Below are positions 1-5,805 of a stretch of DNA of 5,970 nucleotides, piece by piece. Every line of letters starts with the position of its first letter. Within the stretch, counting starts at the first letter, position 1. The translations under genes were made by a program, and so were the position numbers. Location: the NCBI GenBank assembly GCA_031260845.1, contig JAISKR010000141.1, forward strand, positions 1-5,970, written 5' to 3'. The notes below the pieces were generated by a model. That model did not search any database and was not told where the DNA came from. It worked only from the letters and a program-made list of their open reading frames with translations. The stretch comes from Bacteroidales bacterium (GTDB lineage: Bacteria; Bacteroidota; Bacteroidia; Bacteroidales; UBA4181).

Positions 1-52
1 TTCAGTTTTTTCTGATTTTTGAAAATTTATGGTTTCGCTTTTCCTTCTTTTT

Positions 53-312
53 TTATTTCTTTGTCAGCACCCGACTGGTGAAGATTAGCTTTTCTATCGT
101 TGCTATAAATTGTTTCGCAGGTTCAAAACGAACAGTAACATCTTCCTTATCAATAGTTTTCAAATCATCATAATCGCCCGACTGTCTAAATTCAAAAAGG
201 CTTCGATATAATTTTCCATTATCCTTGCTCAAAACTCCAGTATTTATATAATACAATGATAAGATAGATATATTTCTATCAGTGCATTTCTTTCATCGTC
301 AGTTATGCTCAT
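53..312 (-). pseudogene. HEPN-domain toxin remnant (internal deletion plus frameshift)
   Basis: Two pieces of one HEPN gene sit in different frames. The N-terminal piece starts at the ATG at 312-310 and reads MSITDDERNALIEIYLSY, a typical start for HEPN proteins paired with MNT nucleotidyltransferases; it reaches a stop near 244. The C-terminal piece is open from about 256 to the TAA at 55-53. It carries INTGVLSKDNGKLYRSLFE, the hallmark GDYDD, and an EPAKQFI tail. Full-length relatives are about 125-135 residues; only about 85 codons remain. The missing segment, roughly 45-50 residues after residue 18, is where the family carries its RxxxxH-type RNase motif, so no active toxin can be made. 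The C-terminal piece has only a TTG as possible start. The gene begins 7 nt after the MNT stop, the usual order in this two-gene operon. A short C-terminal product cannot be excluded, but a broken gene is much more likely. Confidence 0.8.
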
Positions 313-319
313 CGTTTTA

Positions 320-631
320 CTAATTTATTGTAATTCCGTCTTGTTGAACATTTTTGTAGAAAGGCGTGAATTTGCGTTCATTCCATTCTTTTTTTGTGTA
401 CATTTTTACACTTATGTAAGTCCCATATTCCCAACCCATTTCGGCAAATGGATAAGCGTATTTGTTTTCGTCGTCATACGAAATTTTTTCTTTATCCAGC
501 AACACCAACAAATCCCAGTCCGAGTCGGGGCGGGCATCGCCGCGAGCCTGCGGGCCGAACAAAATCATTTTGTCGTTCGGCAATATCTTGCGTTTTAGTT
601 CGCGAATATTCGATAAAATTTGCTCATTCAT
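320..631 (-). CDS. MNT-type minimal nucleotidyltransferase, antitoxin of a HEPN/MNT pair
   Basis: A complete 103-residue protein of the Pol-beta-like minimal nucleotidyltransferase family, close to the usual 95-110 residues. In characterised HEPN/MNT systems (MntA/HepT) the MNT protein silences the HEPN RNase by transferring AMP to a tyrosine on it. The nucleotide-binding signature is visible at residues 26-40: G26, then ARG at 29-31, and the two catalytic aspartates D38 and D40 in SDWDLLVLLDK. The family motif is normally GS; here it is GP (P27). The C-terminal part, with VKMYTKKEWNERK and FTPFYKNV, is also typical. The ATG at 631 puts the helix before the GP motif at normal length; a TATATTTG -7 box lies about 23 nt upstream. 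It is first in the operon, followed after 7 nt by the broken HEPN gene. With its toxin lost it is probably an orphan antitoxin; other targets are possible. Confidence 0.9.
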   Translation of the reverse strand: MNEQILSNIRELKRKILPNDKMILFGPQARGDARPDSDWDLLVLLDKEKISYDDENKYAYPFAEMGWEYGTYISVKMYTKKEWNERKFTPFYKNVQQDGITIN

Positions 632-653
632 TTTGTTAATGTAAAAATCTATA

Positions 654-688
654 CAAATATAAAAATAATTTTATTACAAATGCTCAAA
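654..688 (-). promoter_or_regulatory. Bacteroidota-type promoter for the MNT/HEPN operon
   Basis: On the minus strand, 661-654 reads TATATTTG, an exact match to the Bacteroidota -7 consensus TAnnTTTG. TTTG -33 candidates lie at 688-685 (23-nt spacer, the long end of the accepted range) and at 680-677 (15-nt spacer, short). A start about 7 nt downstream would give a leader of roughly 15 nt before the ATG at 631. The -7 match is convincing; which -33 element is used is not settled. Confidence 0.5.
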
Positions 689-821
689 TAGGGATGAGTG
701 ACTTACAAAAACAAATTGATTTGCAAGGTTTCGAACACTTATGGTCTGTGACTTGTATCCAAAATAATAGCAGTTTATAACTGCCGTTAAATAATAAAGT
801 TGAAAACTTTAAGTTGTTGCG

Positions 822-982
822 GAGGCTGTCCAAAAAGTCTTTTAGAACGCGGATTACGCAGATAACACGGATTATCGCAGATTTTATTTTGCTGTTATTC
901 AATTCATTAAAAAAAGTATTATCCGTGTAAATCAGCGTCATCTGTGTCATCTGCGTTCAAAAAAGACTTTTTAGACAGCCTC
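822..982. mobile_element. MITE-like non-coding element with terminal inverted repeats
   Basis: A segment of about 161 bp is bounded by inverted ends. The left end reads GAGGCTGTCCAAAAAGTC from 822; the right end, read on the other strand from 982, is GAGGCTGTCTAAAAAGTC. The first 22 bases differ at one position. The symmetry continues imperfectly inward through GAACGCGGAT / GAACGCAGAT, and extends outward as TGC (818-820 and 984-986) around one mismatch. Inside the left arm the unit GGATTACGCAGAT recurs as GGATTATCGCAGAT. The ends resemble insertion-sequence termini and there is no transposase, as expected of a MITE mobilised in trans. No convincing target-site duplication is seen. It could instead be a dispersed intergenic repeat folding into a long RNA hairpin. 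Confidence 0.6.
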
Positions 983-1008
983 AGCAGGGGATTTAACGAT
1001 TAACAAGC

Positions 1009-1038
1009 GTGGGCGCGACTTTGAAGTCGCGCCCCCAC
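1009..1038. repeat. GC-rich palindrome (REP-like or terminator hairpin)
   Basis: GGGCGCGACTT at 1011-1021 is followed by a 2-nt loop and its exact complement AAGTCGCGCCC at 1024-1034. GT/AC pairs extend the stem past a CC bulge (1035-1036), and a further CGATT / AATCG pairing (997-1001 with 1047-1051) is possible. It lies about 60 nt beyond the stop of the OmpA-family gene and 27 nt from the MITE-like element. Neither side has a T-tract, so a classical intrinsic terminator is doubtful; a REP-like palindrome or a 3'-end stabilising hairpin fits better. Confidence 0.6.
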
Positions 1039-1099
1039 TACTAATCAATCGTCCTCAAGCGTTAACGTCCGGAACACGGTTTTGTTCCTACTTTTGTTC

Positions 1100-2683
1100 T
1101 TATTTTATTTCTTTCACTAAGAATACCACACGGCGATTAATTTTCCGGTTCGGTTCGCTGTCGTTAGGCACTATCGGCGTTGATTCGCCTTTTGAAACGG
1201 TCAGGATGTTGGCGCCATTGTAACCTTTGGTTATCATGTAGTTGCGCACGACATCGGCACGTTTTTGTCCCAAATGGATATTGTACGCTTCACGACCCAG
1301 GTTGCAAGTATGTCCTTCGACAATAATGATATGCCGGCCGTCGTTGTATTTTTGTAATACTTTCAATCGCTCATCCAACATTTGCCTCATAATGGGCGAC
1401 AAATAGGATTGGTTGATTTCGTAGCCGTCAGTATTTAATATCAATACATATTTCAATTTACCGTATTCGGCTTCTGTACGTTTTCTTTCGGCAGCCAATA
1501 TCCAGTTTTCCGGCGTTGCTTGATTGTCAAGCTGTGCATCGTCATCGTCGTTTGATTTGATATTGTTCTTGTTTTTGTTCTTGTTGAGAGGCAAATTGTT
1601 TGTCAATTTTCTGTTTGCTTCTTTCTTCTCTACACCGGGCAAAGGGCATATATTGAAACTCAAACGGAGTTTCACGCCAAAGGCTATGGGCGACATTTTA
1701 TTTACAAACGAAGATGTTTCACCATTTTTGGTGTATTGCGAGGTCAGCATGCTGTTTACATTCAAATTGTTCAACGCGCTTTGTCCAACGTTGGCTTCGT
1801 TTATTGAGCCTTCCCGATAGCCGGAGAAATCTACAAAGCGGTTTTTATTGCCGTCTTTGTTGATGTTGTTGATGCCGTAATCGAAATAGACGCCTGAATA
1901 GAGCGATACTTTGTTGCTCAAACTCCATTTCACGCCTGCTTCTGCGGTGGCTGTCCACGCGAGTTTTACGTTCAGGTTTTCTTTGCCTTTCGTGCCTTTT
2001 ATTTCAGGAAAATAGCCCAAATCGGCTTGCTCATACATCGGTTGTTGCGAGCCTTCGTGGTAATAGCCCCACGTGCGTCCCGAAAATTCGGTTACTTCAT
2101 AAATTGATTTTACCGGGATGCCTAATTTTGCACCCAGAGAGGCGTAGAATTGATGTGTTCCGCCCGACAGCGGGGTTTGAAATTGCGCCATCAAAGGAAT
2201 GTTCACATTCAGAAGGTCTTGTTTTTCCTTGTACTGCCATATATCGGTGTGGAAAATGCGTTTTTCGGGATTGAACTGGTCTTGTTGCAGCGTTTCTGTG
2301 CTTTCGTAGGCATCAGACAAGTTTTGGAAATTCATACTTGCATTGTATTTAGCGATTTCTACGCCGATAAGGGCACCCCAATGCGGAGTGAACCAGCGGG
2401 TGTAACCCAAGCCGAAAGTTCCGTTGAAGCCGAATTTTCTCTCTCCGAAAGCCGGTTTTCCGCTCAAGGCAGAGGCGCCGCCTGCCGTCCATATCGAAAA
2501 TTCATTCGGGCAGAATACAGGGGTTGATGTTTTCTGTTCGTTTGCCGCCGCCTGGGAAGAATTGGCAGGGGCTGTATTGCTCCTTGCCTTTTCTCCCTGT
2601 GCGTACCCTGTCATTCCCATCGTCAGTATCGCAGTTAAAACTGTGACGGATATTTTTTTTGATATTCTATTTTGTGTTCTCAT
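1100..2683 (-). CDS. Outer-membrane beta-barrel protein with C-terminal OmpA domain
   Basis: A 527-residue two-part envelope protein. Residues 1-28 form a signal peptide ending near GYAQ. A low-complexity stretch (31-55) precedes a beta-barrel-like domain (about 57-345) with alternating Gly/aromatic strands such as FGLGYTRWF, closing with GVKLRLSFNI. A charged linker (350-395) contains a KNKNKNKNN run and four aspartates. The OmpA-family peptidoglycan-binding domain spans about 410-527, with GHT (457-459), YN (467-468), R475-A476, GESTPIVPND (499-508) and NRR (516-518). The Asp that binds the diaminopimelate carboxylate in OmpA domains is Cys460, while its partner Arg475 is kept. The domain should tie the outer membrane to the cell wall; the D-to-C change may alter this. 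It is the last gene of the cluster, 19 nt after the T9SS cargo gene, and the only one with a strong Shine-Dalgarno sequence. Confidence 0.93.
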   Translation of the reverse strand: MRTQNRISKKISVTVLTAILTMGMTGYAQGEKARSNTAPANSSQAAANEQKTSTPVFCPNEFSIWTAGGASALSGKPAFGERKFGFNGTFGLGYTRWFTPHWGALIGVEIAKYNASMNFQNLSDAYESTETLQQDQFNPEKRIFHTDIWQYKEKQDLLNVNIPLMAQFQTPLSGGTHQFYASLGAKLGIPVKSIYEVTEFSGRTWGYYHEGSQQPMYEQADLGYFPEIKGTKGKENLNVKLAWTATAEAGVKWSLSNKVSLYSGVYFDYGINNINKDGNKNRFVDFSGYREGSINEANVGQSALNNLNVNSMLTSQYTKNGETSSFVNKMSPIAFGVKLRLSFNICPLPGVEKKEANRKLTNNLPLNKNKNKNNIKSNDDDDAQLDNQATPENWILAAERKRTEAEYGKLKYVLILNTDGYEINQSYLSPIMRQMLDERLKVLQKYNDGRHIIIVEGHTCNLGREAYNIHLGQKRADVVRNYMITKGYNGANILTVSKGESTPIVPNDSEPNRKINRRVVFLVKEIK

Positions 2684-2690
2684 TTTTTTA

Positions 2691-2698
2691 TCCTCCTT
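2691..2698 (-). promoter_or_regulatory. Strong Shine-Dalgarno sequence of the OmpA-family gene
   Basis: AAGGAGGA, seven bases before the ATG at 2683, matches the anti-Shine-Dalgarno end of 16S rRNA. It fits entirely in the 19-nt gap after the T9SS cargo stop. The leaders of the other genes here are A-rich with no such motif, as is usual in Bacteroidota. It supports the ATG at 2683 as the start. Confidence 0.8.
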
Positions 2699-2702
2699 GT
2701 TT

Positions 2703-5090
2703 TTATTTTACGATTACTTTTATTTCTTTTTCAAATTCACCCGATATGAATTTCAGGATATAAACAGCCGGAACAGGCGGCAGTTGTACCGGCGTGATGC
2801 GGTGTCCTTCCGTTCTTACTCTGCCTATATATTGACCGATGCTACTGTAAACGGTTATCGCGCCGTTTTCGAGCAGTTCTTCTTCATTGGTTTCCACATC
2901 TACTACAACCAAAGGTGAGCTTTGCAGCGCCGGATTCGGATAAGCCTGTATCTTTGTTTCATAAACAAATAATTTCGGACTGAACGGACAAGTGTGGTGT
3001 TTTACTCCGTTCTGGTCGGTTACGATGACATAGTATTCCGAGTGCGGGTCTAAGGTTGCATTCGCACCGGTATAGTAGTATCCGCCACGACCTTCGCCAT
3101 AAGCGCCGCTGTGTATCAACTTGTTGTTCTTGTACCATTCGTAGAAACCGAATTTGTATCCGCCATTGGTTGCCGAATTGTTATTGACTTCAAGCGTATG
3201 GTTTTTCTTCTGAATAATCAGATTCAGACATTCTTCTGCATACACAAGGTTGCTGTTTATAGAAGTGGCGCCGGAACCGTCCGAGCCACCGCAACCGCCT
3301 TTAACTGTTACATAATAGGAGATATTCGGGTCAATATCGGAGCCGGCTATAACGAGTATATCCGATGTTTCGCCATCTAATGCGGTGGTTACGCCTTTTC
3401 TGACTTCGTACCACTGGTAACTTTGTGCGCCTTCGGCTACTACGCGGAAGGTTACGTCATCGTCTCCGCAATCACGGCAGTAAGATTGCACTTGCGGCTG
3501 TTCCACAATGCGTAGCGTGCCGTTGCTTGCCGATATTACAATGCTTTTGGTTACGCTTGCGCAATTACCGTTTGTCGAAACTATTTTTACAAAATAGGGT
3601 TGTTCGGAAACGGGAACCAGGGTGCCGAGCAGAAGTGTTCCGTCTGCCCTGTAAACTTCCACGCGGTAGTCGCTGATGTTTACATTGCTTACCAGGTCTG
3701 CCAAATCGGTCCTTGTGCTACCGCAAAGGCTTGCGGTTGCCGGCAAATCGAAAGTGATTGCATCGGTTACCGTTACATGCACGGCTACCCGGTGGGCTAC
3801 ACAGTGGCAATCGGTGTTGATGGCTTCCACATAATAGGTCTTCGTACCTGCTGTTGCCTGAATGTTTTGTCCGGTGATTTCGGTAAAATTGCTGTCGTAA
3901 ATTTTATAGGTATCGGCATTTATCAGATTTTTAATCAGGGACGATGCCGGTATTGTTTGAGGCGAACACAAGACAATATCCTGCACTTCGGATACGGGTT
4001 TGGCAAATACTTCATATTCCTGCGAGGTTACGATTACCGAACAGCCGCCCGGCGTTTGGTAGTGGTAGGTTACGGTAAAGCGTCCGGTGGCGTGAGCCTT
4101 TACCAGTCCGGTATGCTCGTCTATGCTTGCCGCCATACCTTCGCTGATGTGCCAGTGTCCTGTGCCGCTATTATCGCCTGCAAACACTTCGGCGGTAAAC
4201 GTGGTGTCGCGACCGATGCAAAGGTTCGCACCGAAGATGTGTATTTTCGGTTCGTCATATACCGTGATGGCGCCGGACACACCGGTGGTCTCGCTGCTGT
4301 ATTCGCTGCAATTGGCATTGCGCACTACGCAAAAATAATAAAAGGTGGTGTTACTGCTTATCTCCGGCGTGTAGCTTGCCGTTTGTCCGCCGTTGGCAGA
4401 GCTTACGGGAATGGCATTGGAACCATCGGGGTTCGATGATTTGTACCATTGATACAGATAACTGCCGTTGGCGGGCATTTGTACTGTCAGCGGGTCAAAA
4501 GGTACGTTGCTGTTTGCGCAACGGCTTTGTCCTGCCGGAGAAAGGTATTCGCCGAGAATGATGTGTTCGGCAAGATACCAGATGATATCGCTGCCCGTAA
4601 CACGGGTTTTCAGGTAGGCATGGTGTCCGTTGTAGTCGGCTTCCCGCATCTGAAAGGCGGCAAGGTCGCTGCCGGTGCGGTAAGCGCGAGCCAGGTCGAT
4701 GCACGAGCCGTCCCAGCCATTGAACATGTCAAGGATAATTTCCGTAGAGCCGTTTGCCGTGCCTACTACGTCTATAAATCCGCGCGAGCCGGAGGTGTTT
4801 GTGTTGTTCACCACCGAGAGATAGGCTTGTGAGCCGGCTTCTCCCACGTACTCGCCCACCCAATAAAGCGTGTTGGTCTGTTGCAGGCGCGGCAGGTGCG
4901 TTCCGAGGAACAACTCGCCGGCGTTGCCGATGGTGAGGTTGCCGTTTGCCAACGTCGGATTTTCGCCAACGGTTGCCATGCCGGACAGATAGCCGGGAGA
5001 CAACTGCGCTGAAACCGTAAAGTGCGCTCCTAATAACAGGAGGATACTTAACAGCAACTTGAGAGTGTTTTTGTTTTTTCTCTGTTTCAT
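2703..5090 (-). CDS. Secreted Ig-like repeat protein with T9SS C-terminal sorting domain
   Basis: A complete 795-residue secreted protein. Residues 1-28 are a signal peptide (basic start, LLLSILLLLG core, cut near VSA/Q). An N-terminal beta-rich domain (about 29-185) is not recognised. Ig-like or PKD-like beta-sandwich modules follow at about 190-278, 283-362, 365-442, 445-522 and 527-620, and another around 640-705. Three carry the Ig-type tryptophan motif: YQWYK (213-217), YQWYE (558-562) and YEWYK (650-654). Cysteines recur about once or twice per module, suggesting disulfides. Residues about 713-795 form a type A T9SS sorting domain: YPNPA at 717-721, then AVYILKF and a basic KEIKVIVK end. 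Such proteins cross the outer membrane by T9SS and are attached to or released from the surface. No enzyme motif was seen, so an adhesin or surface-structure role is most likely, by inference. It lies 36 nt after the short secreted protein and 19 nt before the OmpA-family gene. The leader is A-rich with no Shine-Dalgarno. Confidence 0.93.
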   Translation of the reverse strand: MKQRKNKNTLKLLLSILLLLGAHFTVSAQLSPGYLSGMATVGENPTLANGNLTIGNAGELFLGTHLPRLQQTNTLYWVGEYVGEAGSQAYLSVVNNTNTSGSRGFIDVVGTANGSTEIILDMFNGWDGSCIDLARAYRTGSDLAAFQMREADYNGHHAYLKTRVTGSDIIWYLAEHIILGEYLSPAGQSRCANSNVPFDPLTVQMPANGSYLYQWYKSSNPDGSNAIPVSSANGGQTASYTPEISSNTTFYYFCVVRNANCSEYSSETTGVSGAITVYDEPKIHIFGANLCIGRDTTFTAEVFAGDNSGTGHWHISEGMAASIDEHTGLVKAHATGRFTVTYHYQTPGGCSVIVTSQEYEVFAKPVSEVQDIVLCSPQTIPASSLIKNLINADTYKIYDSNFTEITGQNIQATAGTKTYYVEAINTDCHCVAHRVAVHVTVTDAITFDLPATASLCGSTRTDLADLVSNVNISDYRVEVYRADGTLLLGTLVPVSEQPYFVKIVSTNGNCASVTKSIVISASNGTLRIVEQPQVQSYCRDCGDDDVTFRVVAEGAQSYQWYEVRKGVTTALDGETSDILVIAGSDIDPNISYYVTVKGGCGGSDGSGATSINSNLVYAEECLNLIIQKKNHTLEVNNNSATNGGYKFGFYEWYKNNKLIHSGAYGEGRGGYYYTGANATLDPHSEYYVIVTDQNGVKHHTCPFSPKLFVYETKIQAYPNPALQSSPLVVVDVETNEEELLENGAITVYSSIGQYIGRVRTEGHRITPVQLPPVPAVYILKFISGEFEKEIKVIVK

Positions 5091-5126
5091 TTTATTTCTA
5101 TTTTTAGTTACTAATTTTCATTTATC

Positions 5127-5567
5127 TTATGGCCTGAACTGTGGGTTTACCTCATTGCCTACCACACCGTCAGCTTCCGGTCTGGGTTCTTCCCATTGCC
5201 GCGTGATGGAGTTCCACATCAGCACATCGCCTTCGTTAGGCATCCTATTTGTGTTGATAATAAGTGACTTGCGTATCCACTTTGTACCATCGTTGTAATA
5301 CACGCCCGGTGTTATATCGCTTGTCGTTGCAGTATTGTACATAAACATACCCTTCACGTGAGCCGTCAATGGACTGGCGTTCGTAGTGGCTGTTGCACAC
5401 GCGGGAGCAACAGACCTTTGGTCTGTTGTCGCCCCCATTGGCATTCAAGTCCATACTGCATCTGCATTGGGAGCAGTACTCCCTCCTATGCGCATCTGGG
5501 CTTGCAGATTAGCGCTCCATAAGAGGAGGGCTAACAGTGTTAGTAAAGGATAATTTACTGTTTTCAT
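5127..5567 (-). pseudogene. Short secreted Bacteroidales surface protein, frame-disrupted
   Basis: The ATG at 5567 begins a clear signal peptide (MKTVNYPLL then TLLALLLW, cut near LQA/Q), followed by MRIGGSTAPNADAV. The frame then meets a TGA at 5447-5445. Conserved family blocks continue in other frames: LDLNANGG after a 1-base loss near 5452-5455; KGLLLPRV after a second near 5417-5424; and ATTNASPLTAHVKGMF, back in the first frame, after a third near 5394-5398. The rest is open to the TAA at 5129-5127 and reads YNTATTSDITPGVYYNDGTKW, then MPNEGDVLMWNSITRQWEEP and DGVVGNEV. These blocks are typical of N-terminal regions of Bacteroidales surface proteins; larger relatives often continue well past GNEV, so this may also be a shortened version. 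The losses total three bases, so sequencing or assembly errors are a real alternative to decay. It is the first gene of the envelope cluster. Confidence 0.78.
5397..5438. repeat. Palindrome inside the disrupted secreted-protein gene
   Basis: CAACAGACC, then a TTT loop, then GGTCTGTTG form a perfect 9-bp stem. The flanks GGGAG and CGCCCC extend it loosely. It coincides with the second apparent frameshift, in the codons for the conserved KGLLLP motif, so it is coding-derived rather than an inserted element. Confidence 0.55.
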
Positions 5568-5659
5568 AAAAATTTATTTTTGTTAATTATATAGATTGAT
5601 ATTTATTTTCGATAACATTATGTCAGAAAATTAGACATGTATAAGCAAAAAAAATAATG

Positions 5660-5796
5660 ATAAAACATACACATGCTCCGTGCTAATGCAGAAAATACAA
5701 ACTATTTATTACTCCCATTTTTTATTATTGTATCTCAAAATCCTTCTTCGCCAAAAAGGAAATGCATAATAACACAATGAGTAGTGTATGTTTTAT
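5660..5796. repeat. 13-bp perfect inverted repeat, arms 111 nt apart
   Basis: ATAAAACATACAC at 5660-5672 recurs as its exact reverse complement GTGTATGTTTTAT at 5784-5796. The arms bracket the terminator candidate and lie between a possible regulator gene and the envelope cluster. They could be paired binding sites, ends of a small decayed element, or chance in AT-rich DNA. Confidence 0.5.
5737..5760 (-). terminator. Candidate intrinsic terminator of the right-edge gene
   Basis: On the minus strand, 5760-5741 folds as UCCUUUUU - GGCG - AAGAAGGA: eight pairs including one U-G wobble and a 4-nt loop. It is followed by TTTTG. It sits about 45 nt after the stop of the right-edge gene, the expected place. 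The T-tract is short and the stem AU-rich, so efficiency may be modest. Confidence 0.5.
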
Positions 5797-5805
5797 ATTT
5801 TTATT

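Larger units (their letters stand above)
632..1099. other. Gene-free stretch of 468 nt between the two gene groups
   Basis: No credible gene lies here. In order it contains the MNT promoter (654-688); two short perfect hairpins, GCAGTT-TAT-AACTGC at 770-784 and TAAAGTT-GAA-AACTTTA at 795-811; a MITE-like element with inverted ends (about 822-982); and a GC-rich palindrome (1009-1038). The only long open frame (684-950, minus) runs across the element, has cysteine-rich low-quality sequence and no family motif, so it is not called. Confidence 0.7.
5568..5805. other. AT-rich region upstream of the envelope gene cluster
   Basis: The presumed promoter region of the three-gene cluster. No clean TTTG / TAnnTTTG pair was found on the minus strand; near misses are TAATTTTC (5633-5626) and TATGTTTT, neither with a properly spaced -33. 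A small dyad ATGTC-N9-GACAT sits at 5620-5638. Both the terminator candidate (5737-5760) and the 13-bp inverted repeat (5660-5672 / 5784-5796) fall in this stretch. Confidence 0.5.

Noticed and set aside
1..52. Terminator of the HEPN/MNT operon
   Set aside because: Only a 4-bp TCAG/CTGA stem is present and its T-run faces the wrong strand.
305..644. Plus-strand open frames opposite the MNT gene
   Set aside because: They are antisense shadows of a gene with clear catalytic motifs and have no recognisable domains.
770..811. Two short hairpins as a terminator or small RNA
   Set aside because: Stems of 6-7 bp with no T-tract and no promoter nearby; too weak to call.
684..950. 88-residue open frame on the minus strand
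   Set aside because: It runs through the MITE-like element, has no family motif and reflects the repeat sequence, not a gene.
3600..4439. 279-residue plus-strand open frame
   Set aside because: It is antisense to the T9SS cargo gene; its Gly/Tyr/Cys-rich sequence mirrors the codons of the Ig-like repeats and shows no domain.
5127..5444. 105-residue frame as an intact gene starting at the ATG at 5444
   Set aside because: It would lack the signal peptide found just upstream in the same frame and would skip conserved family blocks, so it is the tail of the disrupted gene.
5245..5454. 69-residue minus-strand frame starting MDLNANGG as a separate gene
   Set aside because: Its first residues are the displaced LDLNANGG block of the disrupted secreted protein; the rest is out-of-frame sequence.
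5626..5653. Promoter for the envelope cluster using TAATTTTC and an upstream TTTG
   Set aside because: The last base of the -7 box is wrong and the spacer is only 12 nt, too short for a Bacteroidota promoter.
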